From NCBI GenBank assembly GCA_026702755.1, contig JAPPBX010000001.1, forward strand, positions 1-64,000: a stretch of DNA of 64,000 nt, given 5' to 3'. Below, in pieces: positions 1-8,584 of the stretch. Source of the DNA: Candidatus Poribacteria bacterium (lineage in GTDB: Bacteria > Poribacteria > WGA-4E > WGA-3G). Position 1 is the stretch's first letter; each line of letters opens with the position of its first letter. The notes beneath the pieces were generated by a model. It was not told the DNA's origin. It ran no database searches and worked only from the letters and a program-made list of their open reading frames with translations. A program made the translations under genes and the position numbers.

Positions 1-1
1 A

Positions 2-190
2 ACCGCAGTCGCTACGAAGCCGAAGCCCCAACCTTTAGGTTGTGGGTGCTATCACATCCTTGGCAGCGAAAGAGAAAACGGAGAACGTTCTCTGGATGTT
101 GAGGTATTTTATGCCGGTGGCATCACAGCAATCGACAAACTGCCGGTGCGTTGGGGTGAACTCAAAACAGAACACGCAACCCAACCTTAG
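2..190 (+). CDS. 3' end of a protein carrying the W-G-x-L-K C-terminal tail (5' end outside window)
   Basis: Only the last 62 codons are present; the frame is open to the left edge and ends at a TAG. The fragment has no domain I recognise. Its last residues read KLPVRWGELK followed by a short polar end. That matches the C-terminal tail of four secreted proteins further along this window (genes ending near 10323, 12520, 13587 and 60315). By analogy it is probably the end of an exported protein, but the N-terminus needed to see a signal peptide is outside the window. Confidence 0.6.
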   Translation, partial: TAVATKPKPQPLGCGCYHILGSERENGERSLDVEVFYAGGITAIDKLPVRWGELKTEHATQP

Positions 191-232
191 CGTCAAATTT
201 GGCAAAAGATATGGCTCGTGAGATGGAAGGCT

Positions 233-1003
233 ATGAGAATTCCAAAAACATTTGCGTTCACTGTTTCTAACCTGATAAGTTTCACTGTTTCTCTGTTTGT
301 GTCTTGGATTTCATTCTCTGCATTAGCTACGCTCTCAGACGATCCATTCATATATGGCACATGGCCAGATGTGATTGCGGCAGCCTCCGTTTGGACAGCT
401 CTTGCACTCATCATTGGAGAAATTGTTTCCGATTTCGCATATGAGGTATATCCAATTGCCATATTCTCCGCCCTCCTTATCAGTTTCTGCAAGGTGCAGG
501 GTCACTTAAAAGGAATTATCAAAGAACGCCAGATTTGGGTCCAATGGTATCACCAACAACGGGATTCAATAACACAAGGAAACATCCTTCAAGAGATGCC
601 ATTTGTATCCGAGAACATAGAGAGCATTTCCTATTTCAGGAAAGCACAAAGGATTCTGTTCCGCCTGATTCGACATCTGATGTCCTTTGTCGTTCACTTT
701 TCATGCTGGTTTTCTGTTTTTTCTCTGTTAGCTACGATCATACAACCGAACAACGGAATTGTAGAAGCAGCACATTATCTCGTGAGGTCCTTTCCTGATA
801 TTGCCATCCCTGCTGTTATACACGCGTTTCTCTCCAGTTATCAAGGCACAAGAGGTAGTATAAAAGGAACTAACACGGAGCGACAAACGTGGATGGAGTG
901 GTATGACATGTGGATGAAATGGCATCAGAGACAACACGGAGCGAAAGCATACGGATACACCCTCACCGAGGCACCCCCACTACCACCATTAAACGCTTAC
1001 TAA
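233..1003 (+). CDS. membrane protein with two repeated halves, function unknown
   Basis: A protein of about 256 residues with hydrophobic stretches that look like membrane segments. It is an internal duplication: the first half has an S-F-T-V-S-L-F-type helix, then SALATL, and later KGIIKERQIWVQWY. The second half repeats these as S-F-V-V-H-F-S, SLLATI and KGTNTERQTWMEWY. I do not recognise the family. The ATG at 233 is preferred over an in-frame GTG at 218, although the GGAAGG before it is unusually close (2 nt). A third partial module follows at 1071-1202, so the locus seems to have been built by repeated duplication. Confidence 0.55.
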   Translation: MRIPKTFAFTVSNLISFTVSLFVSWISFSALATLSDDPFIYGTWPDVIAAASVWTALALIIGEIVSDFAYEVYPIAIFSALLISFCKVQGHLKGIIKERQIWVQWYHQQRDSITQGNILQEMPFVSENIESISYFRKAQRILFRLIRHLMSFVVHFSCWFSVFSLLATIIQPNNGIVEAAHYLVRSFPDIAIPAVIHAFLSSYQGTRGSIKGTNTERQTWMEWYDMWMKWHQRQHGAKAYGYTLTEAPPLPPLNAY

Positions 1004-1070
1004 CCGCCATGGAAACAGCGTACGTTCGTAGGAGGCACATACCACGAAAATCCGACAAACGCTGCTATTC

Positions 1071-1202
1071 ATGCTTTGGAATCCGATCCCTCTCATTGCT
1101 CATTTAACGTGGTGGTTTCTGTTTGCTGCTTGGGGAGTCGTGGCAGATGATCCATTCATAGAAGGAACGTGGCCCCATACAGAAGCATTTCTAATCCTAT
1201 AA
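1071..1202 (+). pseudogene. orphan fragment of the repeated membrane-protein module
   Basis: An open frame of 43 codons reads a hydrophobic helix followed by ADDPFIEGTWP. That is nearly the same as SDDPFIYGTWP in the first half of the upstream gene at 233-1003. It lies in a different frame from any extension of that gene and ends soon after the motif. The simplest reading is a decayed third copy of the module. A short expressed peptide cannot be excluded, because an AGGAGG lies upstream at about 1029-1035, but the spacing to the ATG is too long. Confidence 0.4.
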
Positions 1203-1311
1203 ATCTCTGAATCCTGATTTTGACAACTGACAACCATCCCGCCAAAAAAGATTGACTTCTCAAACGGAATAGGATATGATAGGGCAAATTGTAAATTTAA
1301 AGGAGCCACAA

Positions 1312-2709
1312 TTGAGCAGACCAAATATCCTATTCATTATGTCTGACGACCACGCATCACACGCTATCAGCAGCTACGGGAGTCGGATTAACCAAACACC
1401 AAATCTCGACCGTATCGCAGACGGCGGTATGATTCTTCAAAATTGTTTCTGTGTCAATTCCATCTGTACACCGAGCCGTGCGAACATTTTGACGGGTAAA
1501 CACAGCCACCTCAACGGTGTTAAAACATTGTCGGATCCTATTGATGGTAGAAAACCGAACGTCGCGAAGATGCTCCAAGCGGATGGCTATCAAACAGCAA
1601 TGGTCGGCAAATGGCATCTTGGGCATGGCGGTAATGCCGACCCAACCGGTTTCGACTATTGGAATGTCTTACCGGGACAAGGACTCTATCATGATCCAGT
1701 AATGATCGAGCCGGATGGCAGAAAAACACACCAAGGTTACACTACGGACATCATCACCGATTTCTCGTTGGAATGGCTACAGAATCGTGACAAAGAACGC
1801 CCGTTCTTTATGATGTGTCATCACAAGGCACCACACCGACCATGGGATTCCGATGAGAAGCACGCCGACATGTTCGAGGATGAAGATGTCCCGATGCCGG
1901 ACAACTTTTTCGACGATTACGCGAACCGTTCAAACGCTGCAAAGGATGCGAAGATGCGCGTCTTCGGTCACATGAGCGAAAGAGATCTCAAGATAGACAC
2001 ACTCGGTCCACCACCTGAAGGGTTATCAGAGAAAGAGCTGGCGAACTGGCAGTATCAGCGGTACATCAAGGAGTATCTCCGCTGTGTCGCCTCGATTGAC
2101 GATAACGTTGGACGGATGCTTGATTACCTCGACGAAGAAGGTATCGCAGATGACACGCTCGTCATCTACACCTCGGATCAGGGCTTCTTCTTAGGCGACC
2201 ACGGTTGGTATGACAAGCGGTTCATGTATGAAGAATCCTTACGGATGCCCTTTCTCATCCGCTACCCCAGGGAAATTCAATCCGGTAGTTCATCCGACGC
2301 AATGGCGTTGAACATCGACTTCGCAGAGACCTGGCTCGACTACGCAGGATTATCGATTCCAGATGACATGCAAGGCACCAGCCTACGTCCAATTCTCAAC
2401 GGTGAAACCCCAGACGATTGGCGAGCCTCAATGTATTACCGCTACTGGATGCACCTCACGCATCACTATGTTCCCGCGCACTACGGGATACGGACGCATC
2501 GTTATAAACTTATCTATTACTACGGCGAAGCACTCGGCACAACAGGCTCAATCGATGAGCCGAAAGAACCGGAATGGGAACTCTTCGATCTTGAAAAAGA
2601 TCCGAATGAGATGTGCAGTGTCTACGACGATCCAACTTATGCAGACATCGTCACCGAATTGACAGCAGAGTTATACCGACTCAAAGCAGAAGCAGGCGAT
2701 GAAGAATAG
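1312..2709 (+). CDS. sulfatase (arylsulfatase family, formylglycine type)
   Basis: Predicted to hydrolyse sulfate esters, probably of sulfated polysaccharides. The N-terminus has the metal-binding S-D-D-H (D12, D13). C52-T-P-S-R is the sulfatase signature whose cysteine becomes formylglycine. A D-Q-G near residue 289 and G-D-H-G-W-Y-D-K after it complete the alkaline-phosphatase-fold metal site. Length (465 aa) is normal. The TTG at 1312 is chosen because AAGGAG sits 7 nt upstream and the protein then begins MSRPNILFIMSDDH, as most family members do; an in-frame ATG at 1276 lacks a ribosome site. I see no signal peptide, so it may be cytoplasmic. The SUMF1-like protein in this window (7699-8565) lacks the catalytic cysteines and is unlikely to be its maturase. 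Confidence 0.93.
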   Translation: MSRPNILFIMSDDHASHAISSYGSRINQTPNLDRIADGGMILQNCFCVNSICTPSRANILTGKHSHLNGVKTLSDPIDGRKPNVAKMLQADGYQTAMVGKWHLGHGGNADPTGFDYWNVLPGQGLYHDPVMIEPDGRKTHQGYTTDIITDFSLEWLQNRDKERPFFMMCHHKAPHRPWDSDEKHADMFEDEDVPMPDNFFDDYANRSNAAKDAKMRVFGHMSERDLKIDTLGPPPEGLSEKELANWQYQRYIKEYLRCVASIDDNVGRMLDYLDEEGIADDTLVIYTSDQGFFLGDHGWYDKRFMYEESLRMPFLIRYPREIQSGSSSDAMALNIDFAETWLDYAGLSIPDDMQGTSLRPILNGETPDDWRASMYYRYWMHLTHHYVPAHYGIRTHRYKLIYYYGEALGTTGSIDEPKEPEWELFDLEKDPNEMCSVYDDPTYADIVTELTAELYRLKAEAGDEE

Positions 2710-2879
2710 TTAGCATACATGTTTTCATTATTGGCAAGGGAGATAATCTTTGACTTTCAGCAGTCAATTGTCAATTACTTACTCGTTTTGGCGGTTAGGA
2801 TCGTTCTATCCGCTACACAGAAATTCTGGCTGACCGCTGACTGCTAATGGCTGATTGCTACAAAAAATGGAGGCAGAAA

Positions 2880-3899
2880 ATGGTAAACCAAAGTCCATTG
2901 AGCAAAATTGAACCCGGTATGAAAGTTACGGCGCAGATGTCGCCGGAACCGAGTGAGGCAGACCTGCAGCTCGCTAAGCAGATGGATGTTGAATATGTAG
3001 TCCTTTGGACAAACGGCGAAAATGCGAATTACGACTATTTCATGAGTCGCCGCGAGATTTTTGAGAACGCGGGACTCAAAATCTATGGGTTTGGCAATAG
3101 CGATGTTCACAATCAGGACGGGATCGTGCTGAACTTGGAGAACCGAGACGCGAAGATTGAACAGTACAAGCGGTATATCCGAGACCTCGGTAGAGCAGGG
3201 ATTCCGTATACGACCTACGCGCACATGGGCAACGGTATCTGGAGCACGGAACGGGAGACAACTCGCGGCGGTGCAAGCGCGAGGGCATTTAACCTTGAGG
3301 CAGCACAAGAGGGGCATTGGGGAGGCAAACTGTATCCGATGCCGCTTTCACACGGTCGCGAATTCAGTGAGGAGGAGATCTGGGATAATTACACCTACTT
3401 CATTAAACAGGCAGCACCTGTCGCTGAGGAAGCCGGTGTAATGATCGGTATCCATCCCGATGATCCACCGGCGGTGCATCTCGCTGGAATTCCGAGGTGT
3501 ATCTTTAGCAGTTTTGAAGGCTACAAACGCGCCCTTGAAATCGCTGATAGCCCAAATGTCGGCATGTGTTTCTGTGTCGGATGTTGGCTGGAAGGTGGCG
3601 AACTTATGGGCAAAGATGTCATTGAGTCTATTCGTTATTTCGGGGAACGGAACAAGATTTTCAAAGTCCATTTCCGTAACGTCGATCAACCGCTCCCGCA
3701 TTTCGTTGAAACCTTCGTTGATAACGGCTATCAGGATATGTATCACGTGGCAAAGGCACTCCGCGAAGTTAATTTCAACGGTGTGCTGATTCCCGACCAT
3801 ATCCCATCAATGGGGGGTGATGGTCGTATCGGAACAGCCTATACGATCGCCTACATGAACGCGCTGGTGAAGCGAGCAAATGAGGAGGTCGCTGCGTGA
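2880..3899 (+). CDS. mannonate dehydratase-like (UxuA-related) enzyme
   Basis: A TIM-barrel protein of 339 aa resembling mannonate dehydratase, which turns D-mannonate into 2-keto-3-deoxygluconate in hexuronate breakdown. The family blocks IGIHPDDPP, GIPRCIF, GMCFCVGCWLEGG, KVHFRNV and IPDHIP are visible; the His, Cys and Asp residues in them form the metal site in UxuA. It is shorter than E. coli UxuA and may have a different sugar-acid substrate. The ATG at 2880 is preceded by TGGAGGC at good spacing, so the in-frame ATG at 2847 is rejected. Its stop overlaps the next start (GTGA), so it is translationally coupled to the PQQ-like gene. Confidence 0.8.
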   Translation: MVNQSPLSKIEPGMKVTAQMSPEPSEADLQLAKQMDVEYVVLWTNGENANYDYFMSRREIFENAGLKIYGFGNSDVHNQDGIVLNLENRDAKIEQYKRYIRDLGRAGIPYTTYAHMGNGIWSTERETTRGGASARAFNLEAAQEGHWGGKLYPMPLSHGREFSEEEIWDNYTYFIKQAAPVAEEAGVMIGIHPDDPPAVHLAGIPRCIFSSFEGYKRALEIADSPNVGMCFCVGCWLEGGELMGKDVIESIRYFGERNKIFKVHFRNVDQPLPHFVETFVDNGYQDMYHVAKALREVNFNGVLIPDHIPSMGGDGRIGTAYTIAYMNALVKRANEEVAA

Positions 3900-5233
3900 G
3901 GGCACCTGCACGAGTCATTTTGCTATTGCTCAGCCTGCCGCTGATTGTGCTGGCAGACACGCTCGCTTCCGACTGGAACGATTTTCTCGGTCCAGAACGA
4001 AACGGCAAGTCTCAAGAAAAGATAGACATCGGCCCATGGGGAAAAACAGGTCCCGCAGTCGTCTGGCACAAGAAGATTGGTGTTAGCTACGGTGCACCTG
4101 TCGTTGCCGACGGACGACTGTTCATGTTCGCGCGTCATGGTAACATGGCGCGCCTCACTTGCATGGAAAGCGACACCGGTACAGAACTCTGGCGGTTTGA
4201 GTATCCAACGGACTACGAAGATATGTACGGCTACAACAACGGTCCGCGCTCTTGTCCTGTCGTTGATGAAGAACATGTTTATACTTTCGGTGCCGAGGGA
4301 ATGTTGCACTGCTTACGTGTTTCGGATGGAAAATTGCTGTGGAAGATAGACACAGCAGCACGCTTCAACGTGGTCCAAAACTTTTTCGGTGCCGCCTCAA
4401 CACCGGTTGTTGAAGGCGACTTACTCATTGCGCAAATCGGCGACTCTCCACCAGGAACTCCAAAGGACCCCTGGGCATCAAACGGCAAACCACCGCCGAA
4501 CGGCACCGGGATCGTCGCTTTCAACAAAAAGACAGGCGAAGTGGTTTACGAAATCAGCGACGAATTAGCGAGCTACGCCAGCCCTATCATGGCAACAATC
4601 GACGGACGGCGTTGGGGATTCATGTTCGCGCGCGGTGGACTCGTCGGTTTTGAACCAGCAACGGGAAAAATCGATTTCTCCTATCCGTGGCGCTGCTCGA
4701 AGATCGAATCTGTCAATGCTTCGTCTCCAGTTGTTGCTGACGATCTCGTCTTCATCAGTGAATCTTATGAGATCGGCAGCTCCGTCCTCCAAGTGTATCC
4801 AGGTGGCTACAAAGTCATTTGGAAAGACTCACCGCGCAGCCGAAACAAATCAATGCGCTTGCACTGGAACACTGCTGTCCATCACGAGGGTTACCTCTAT
4901 GGTTGTAGCGCAAGACATTCCAGTGGCGCGGATATTCGGTGCGTGGAATTCAAAACGGGTAAAGTCGTATGGGCACAACGCGTTAACGAACGTGCTTCGC
5001 TACTCTGGGTGAATGACCACTTCATCTACCTCGGTGAGCGCGGACGTTTGATGCTGCTCAAATGCACGCCAGAAAAGATGGACATCCTTTCTGAAACAAT
5101 CCCAAGAGACAAAAATGGGAGACAATTTATAGAATATCCTGCCTGGGCGGGACCTGTGGTGTCAAACGGATTGCTATACGTCCGAGGCGATGATAGGTTA
5201 ATCTGCTTTTCGCTCACTGCTCAAAAAGACTGA
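3896..5233 (+). CDS. secreted PQQ-like beta-propeller protein
   Basis: A 445-residue exported protein. The first 20 or so residues form a signal peptide (RVILLLLSLPLIVLA). The mature part starts with W-N-D-F-L-G-P-x-R-N-G, typical of the planctomycete/poribacterial outer-membrane-type PQQ-like repeat family. Blade motifs with D-T-G-x-E-L-W, G-K-L-L-W-K and T-G-K-V-V-W-A recur along the chain. The repeats form a propeller, but binding of PQQ is not certain, since many relatives are structural or binding proteins. It starts at a GTG overlapping the stop of the mannonate-dehydratase-like gene by 4 nt, which suggests a two-gene operon for sugar-acid use. Confidence 0.85.
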   Translation: MRAPARVILLLLSLPLIVLADTLASDWNDFLGPERNGKSQEKIDIGPWGKTGPAVVWHKKIGVSYGAPVVADGRLFMFARHGNMARLTCMESDTGTELWRFEYPTDYEDMYGYNNGPRSCPVVDEEHVYTFGAEGMLHCLRVSDGKLLWKIDTAARFNVVQNFFGAASTPVVEGDLLIAQIGDSPPGTPKDPWASNGKPPPNGTGIVAFNKKTGEVVYEISDELASYASPIMATIDGRRWGFMFARGGLVGFEPATGKIDFSYPWRCSKIESVNASSPVVADDLVFISESYEIGSSVLQVYPGGYKVIWKDSPRSRNKSMRLHWNTAVHHEGYLYGCSARHSSGADIRCVEFKTGKVVWAQRVNERASLLWVNDHFIYLGERGRLMLLKCTPEKMDILSETIPRDKNGRQFIEYPAWAGPVVSNGLLYVRGDDRLICFSLTAQKD

Positions 5234-5235
5234 GG

Positions 5236-6321
5236 CTAAGGCTTCCACAAAGTCGCCTCAATGAACCGTTCACCGTCAGGTTCCTCATCAAAATAGTAGG
5301 CGGTCACTATGGTTCCATCAGGACGTTGAACCGTACGGGGATATCCGACATCATGATCACCACCATTATCGCGCAAGACAATCTCTTCCCCCCACGTCTC
5401 GCCAGCATCACTACTTAACTTCGCACATATCCGATGAGGTGCATCCCGATACCCGTAAATAAGACACAGCCGTCCATCGTGAAGGAGGGTGAGCGTTGGT
5501 GGATTCCCGCCGCGTCCTGTATTTTCCACAGGTCTATTCACATAATCCCACGTCTGCCCGTTATCATCTGAGACGTAGAGATCAATCCAGTTCTCCCATT
5601 TCTCCCAGTCGGATGGGGAATCACCACCAGCGCGGCAGCGAACCGCCACCAGAATCTTTGAATCAGATAACCGAACACTCGCAGGCATAATCGCGAACCC
5701 TTCGGGTTCCGGTCCAATCTGAGACAGCAATGAAAAGGATTCACCACCATCGGCTGTCTGAGCACAGAATACTAAGCCTTCCTCACCGTCCGATTTCGAT
5801 GCCGTGAGAAACAGCATACATTCATCTGCGCTTGAAACGAGATAATCCGTCCGCGCAGCAATGCCTGTATAGTCGAACATCGGCAGTCGGAAGGGACCAT
5901 TCCAACTCTGGCACCGATCCGTAGAGGTATAAAACCACGAGTATGAGCCAGCCCGCAGCCCGGACCTGCTGCACATCATCGCAAAATCTGGATGCGTGAA
6001 ATTAACGCGATGCGGTGTATCGAACGCAGTCTCCGCTTCCGATCTATGCCGTTCTTCTACATGTTCATCTGCTGAGAGCGTGCCTCTCGCAGGCAGACGA
6101 CACGGTGTTTCCGAAACACTCCATGTCTCACCACCATCGAAACTTCTCGCCTGCATCCCTATAAATGGCTTATCGCGGTCGCGGCGATGGAACCCCGCAT
6201 CCGATTTATGATACCCCACAGTAAAACCGACAACGATCTCATTGTCCCATGCCCAAATGCCGTAATTCGCTGGCCAGCCAGCATAGCGGCCCGGTTCACG
6301 ATAGATTGTAACCTGTTGCAT
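5236..6321 (-). CDS. sialidase-like BNR-repeat protein
   Basis: A 361-residue protein with at least five Asp-box (BNR) repeats of the form S-x-D-x-G-x-x-W: SFDGGETW, STDRCQSW, ADGGESF, SDDNGQTW and SSDAGETW. This is the six-bladed propeller of exo-sialidases and related glycosidases. No signal peptide is visible. Catalytic residues cannot be assigned with confidence, so it may act on a glycan other than sialic acid or only bind it. It converges with the PQQ-like gene, with 2 nt between the stops and no visible terminator. Confidence 0.8.
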   Translation of the reverse strand: MQQVTIYREPGRYAGWPANYGIWAWDNEIVVGFTVGYHKSDAGFHRRDRDKPFIGMQARSFDGGETWSVSETPCRLPARGTLSADEHVEERHRSEAETAFDTPHRVNFTHPDFAMMCSRSGLRAGSYSWFYTSTDRCQSWNGPFRLPMFDYTGIAARTDYLVSSADECMLFLTASKSDGEEGLVFCAQTADGGESFSLLSQIGPEPEGFAIMPASVRLSDSKILVAVRCRAGGDSPSDWEKWENWIDLYVSDDNGQTWDYVNRPVENTGRGGNPPTLTLLHDGRLCLIYGYRDAPHRICAKLSSDAGETWGEEIVLRDNGGDHDVGYPRTVQRPDGTIVTAYYFDEEPDGERFIEATLWKP

Positions 6322-6560
6322 CTTCGTTTTAATTCTCCCATCTTTATGATATAGATTTGCAAATGATACTTTAAAAAAAGTCTACAGATAAGTATAGCAC
6401 CGATACACCTTTTTCACTACAAAAAACTTGACGTTTTTCGGCATTACGGTTAAAATTTAATATAGGAAGAAGTAAGCACAAGCAACGCGTCGTGCTGGAT
6501 ATACATAATGGATCTTTTTTGATAAGCCTTCCTGACTGAACCGCAAGGGAAAAGAAAAAA

Positions 6561-7730
6561 ATGCGAAACTGGTTGAAAATTGTCATCATCCTCTGGTTCT
6601 GTTCGCCACTGTTGGGAATCACCGACGAAAAATCTGGTGACCACAGCACTTATATCCAACATGTAGAGCAAGCCTTCCTTTTCATGTTCCAAGGCGATAA
6701 TCTCGGAGCTATCTCCGAGTTTGAAGCCGCATTGGTAATCGAACCCGATCACCCTGAAATTTTGCACTATCTCGGCATGGCAAATGCGCAAGAAGAATTC
6801 TGGAACAAAGCCGCCGAAAGCTGCCAACGCTCCTTAGCACTGGTGCCCGACAACATTGAGGCACTCTACTCACTCGGTGTTGTTTATTTTAAACTCGATC
6901 AGTGGGCAGACGCAGTAGAAACACTCCAACGAGTTATAGAACTTTCACCGAAACACGGACGCGGCTATGAAATGCTCGGCAAATCACTGGTAAAACTGCG
7001 TCAGTATGCGGAGGCTATTCCAATCTTGCTGCAAGCACTCGCACTGACACCGCGGTCCCCAGGACTCTATTATGAACTCGGCATGGCACATCTCAATTTA
7101 AAGGCATATCCAGAAGCAATAGAAAACTTCAAACAGGCGATAGCGTATGGACCCACCGGTTACGCTGAGCCGTACCATGGCCTCGGCACCGCGTATTTCC
7201 GCTTAGGCGACAGAGAAAAAAGCAGAGTCGCAATGCAAACCTATCAACAACTCCAAAAGGGATTTGCTGAATACGAACGCCTCACACGTCTCACACGTGC
7301 AGAACCGAAAAACCTTGAGGCATGGACGGCGTTAGCCACACTCCTAATGGACCAAAAAAGTTTTGCCAAAGCAGTTCCAATCTTTCAGAAATGCATCGAA
7401 CTCTCGCCCGACAACGCCGACTTCTATCACGGACTGAGCCGTGCCTTCATGAATCTCAACTATCCGAAGCACGCAGCAGAAGCCGCCAGAAAAGCCATTC
7501 AATTGATGCCCAACCAAGCGATTCTCTATAACACCCTTGGTGGTGCTTATGCGATGCAAGGCGACTCACAAAAAGCAATTGGTGCCTTTCGAAAAGCGGT
7601 TGAACTCGACGGCGAGCAACCCTACTATCACCTCAACCTTTCAAGACTCTATCAGGGCATCGGCAACCAAAAACTCGCGCAGGAACACCAACGCGTCTAT
7701 GAATACCTTTTATCTCAAAAGAAGAAGTAG
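6561..7730 (+). CDS. secreted tetratricopeptide repeat protein
   Basis: A 389-residue protein with a signal peptide (MRNWLKIVIILWFCSPLLG) followed by TPR units almost to the end. Typical TPR positions appear repeatedly: EILHYLGMANAQ, EALYSLGVVYFKL, GLYYELGMAHLNL and ILYNTLGGAYAMQGD, each about 34 residues apart. TPR arrays are protein-binding scaffolds. The next gene starts inside this one (7699), and the UnbV-type gene follows at once, so the three probably form one operon making periplasmic or surface proteins. The roughly 240 bp between it and the divergent BNR gene hold no other gene. Confidence 0.88.
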   Translation: MRNWLKIVIILWFCSPLLGITDEKSGDHSTYIQHVEQAFLFMFQGDNLGAISEFEAALVIEPDHPEILHYLGMANAQEEFWNKAAESCQRSLALVPDNIEALYSLGVVYFKLDQWADAVETLQRVIELSPKHGRGYEMLGKSLVKLRQYAEAIPILLQALALTPRSPGLYYELGMAHLNLKAYPEAIENFKQAIAYGPTGYAEPYHGLGTAYFRLGDREKSRVAMQTYQQLQKGFAEYERLTRLTRAEPKNLEAWTALATLLMDQKSFAKAVPIFQKCIELSPDNADFYHGLSRAFMNLNYPKHAAEAARKAIQLMPNQAILYNTLGGAYAMQGDSQKAIGAFRKAVELDGEQPYYHLNLSRLYQGIGNQKLAQEHQRVYEYLLSQKKK

Positions 7731-8565
7731 CTACTTCGGCATTATCATCCTGCTCTTGAGTGTCGGTATCTGTTTCGGGGCATTCGCGCAGGACACAGAG
7801 GAACTCATATTAGTCTCCGCAGGTACCTTCACGATGGGCAGCGATACCCGCGCCGCTGATGAAAAACCGATGCACAAGGTCTACCTTGATGCCTATTACA
7901 TCAGCAAATACGAGGTCACAAACGCCGAGTATTACGAATTCTGGAAACAGCAATTAGAGACCACCTCTCCAGAAAAAACGCCGCCACACACCCCAGAAAA
8001 TTTCACACATCTTCCACAGATCGGCGACTGGCCCGCACGCGCAAAACAGTTCCCGAATCATCCTGTTGTCGGTGTGTCGTGGCACGACGCAAACGCTTAC
8101 GCCGCTTGGAAAGGCATGCGACTCCCAACAGAAGCGGAGTGGGAGAAGGCTGCACGCGGCTATACCAATAGAACATGGCCCTGGGGAAACGCCTTAGAAC
8201 CGTATGCGAATACCACTGCCAAGGATGACGGCTACGAGAACAGTCTCGCCCCTGTGGGCAGCTTCCCGAAAGGCAAAAGCTACTATGGCGCAATGGATAT
8301 GGCGGGCAACGTCTGGGAGTGGACCGCCGATTGGTACAGCGATGTCTACTATTGGCACAGTTCACAAGCCGCGACGAAACGTCCCAAGCGGAATCCAACG
8401 GGACCGGCTGTCGGCAGCTGGCGCGTTATCCGCGGCGGTTCATGGATTGACACGATCGCCCGATGTAGCACCACGTTTCGGTTCTATCTCTATCCTAACC
8501 TAAAAACCTCCTTTGTCGGCTTCCGATTGGCAAAGACTGCCGAAAAAACGAAAAGTAAGCCATGA
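7699..8565 (+). CDS. SUMF1/EgtB/PvdO-family secreted protein (FGE-like, catalytic Cys missing)
   Basis: A protein of 288 aa with a signal-anchor segment (FGIIILLLSVGICFGAFA) and then the formylglycine-generating-enzyme fold. It shows VSAGTFTMGSD, the ISKYEVTNAEYYEF block, RLPTEAEWEKAARG, AMDMAGNVWEWTADW and VIRGGSWIDT. True aerobic FGE enzymes carry two cysteines just after the G-G-S block; here the region reads GGSWIDTIARCSTTFRFY, with only one. It is therefore more likely a binding or otherwise altered member than an active FGE. The ATG at 7699 lies inside the preceding TPR gene; the longer in-frame start at 7537 is rejected because it would hide the signal sequence. Confidence 0.85.
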   Translation: MNTFYLKRRSSYFGIIILLLSVGICFGAFAQDTEELILVSAGTFTMGSDTRAADEKPMHKVYLDAYYISKYEVTNAEYYEFWKQQLETTSPEKTPPHTPENFTHLPQIGDWPARAKQFPNHPVVGVSWHDANAYAAWKGMRLPTEAEWEKAARGYTNRTWPWGNALEPYANTTAKDDGYENSLAPVGSFPKGKSYYGAMDMAGNVWEWTADWYSDVYYWHSSQAATKRPKRNPTGPAVGSWRVIRGGSWIDTIARCSTTFRFYLYPNLKTSFVGFRLAKTAEKTKSKP

Positions 8566-8584
8566 AACCTTGTCCAGTGATACA

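Noticed and set aside
1276-1311. ATG start for the sulfatase
   Set aside because: The AAGGAG lies inside this extension and is correctly spaced for the TTG at 1312, which gives the usual N-terminus.
2844-3317. Minus-strand open frame across the mannonate-dehydratase-like gene
   Set aside because: It is the antisense shadow of a gene with clear family motifs and has none of its own.
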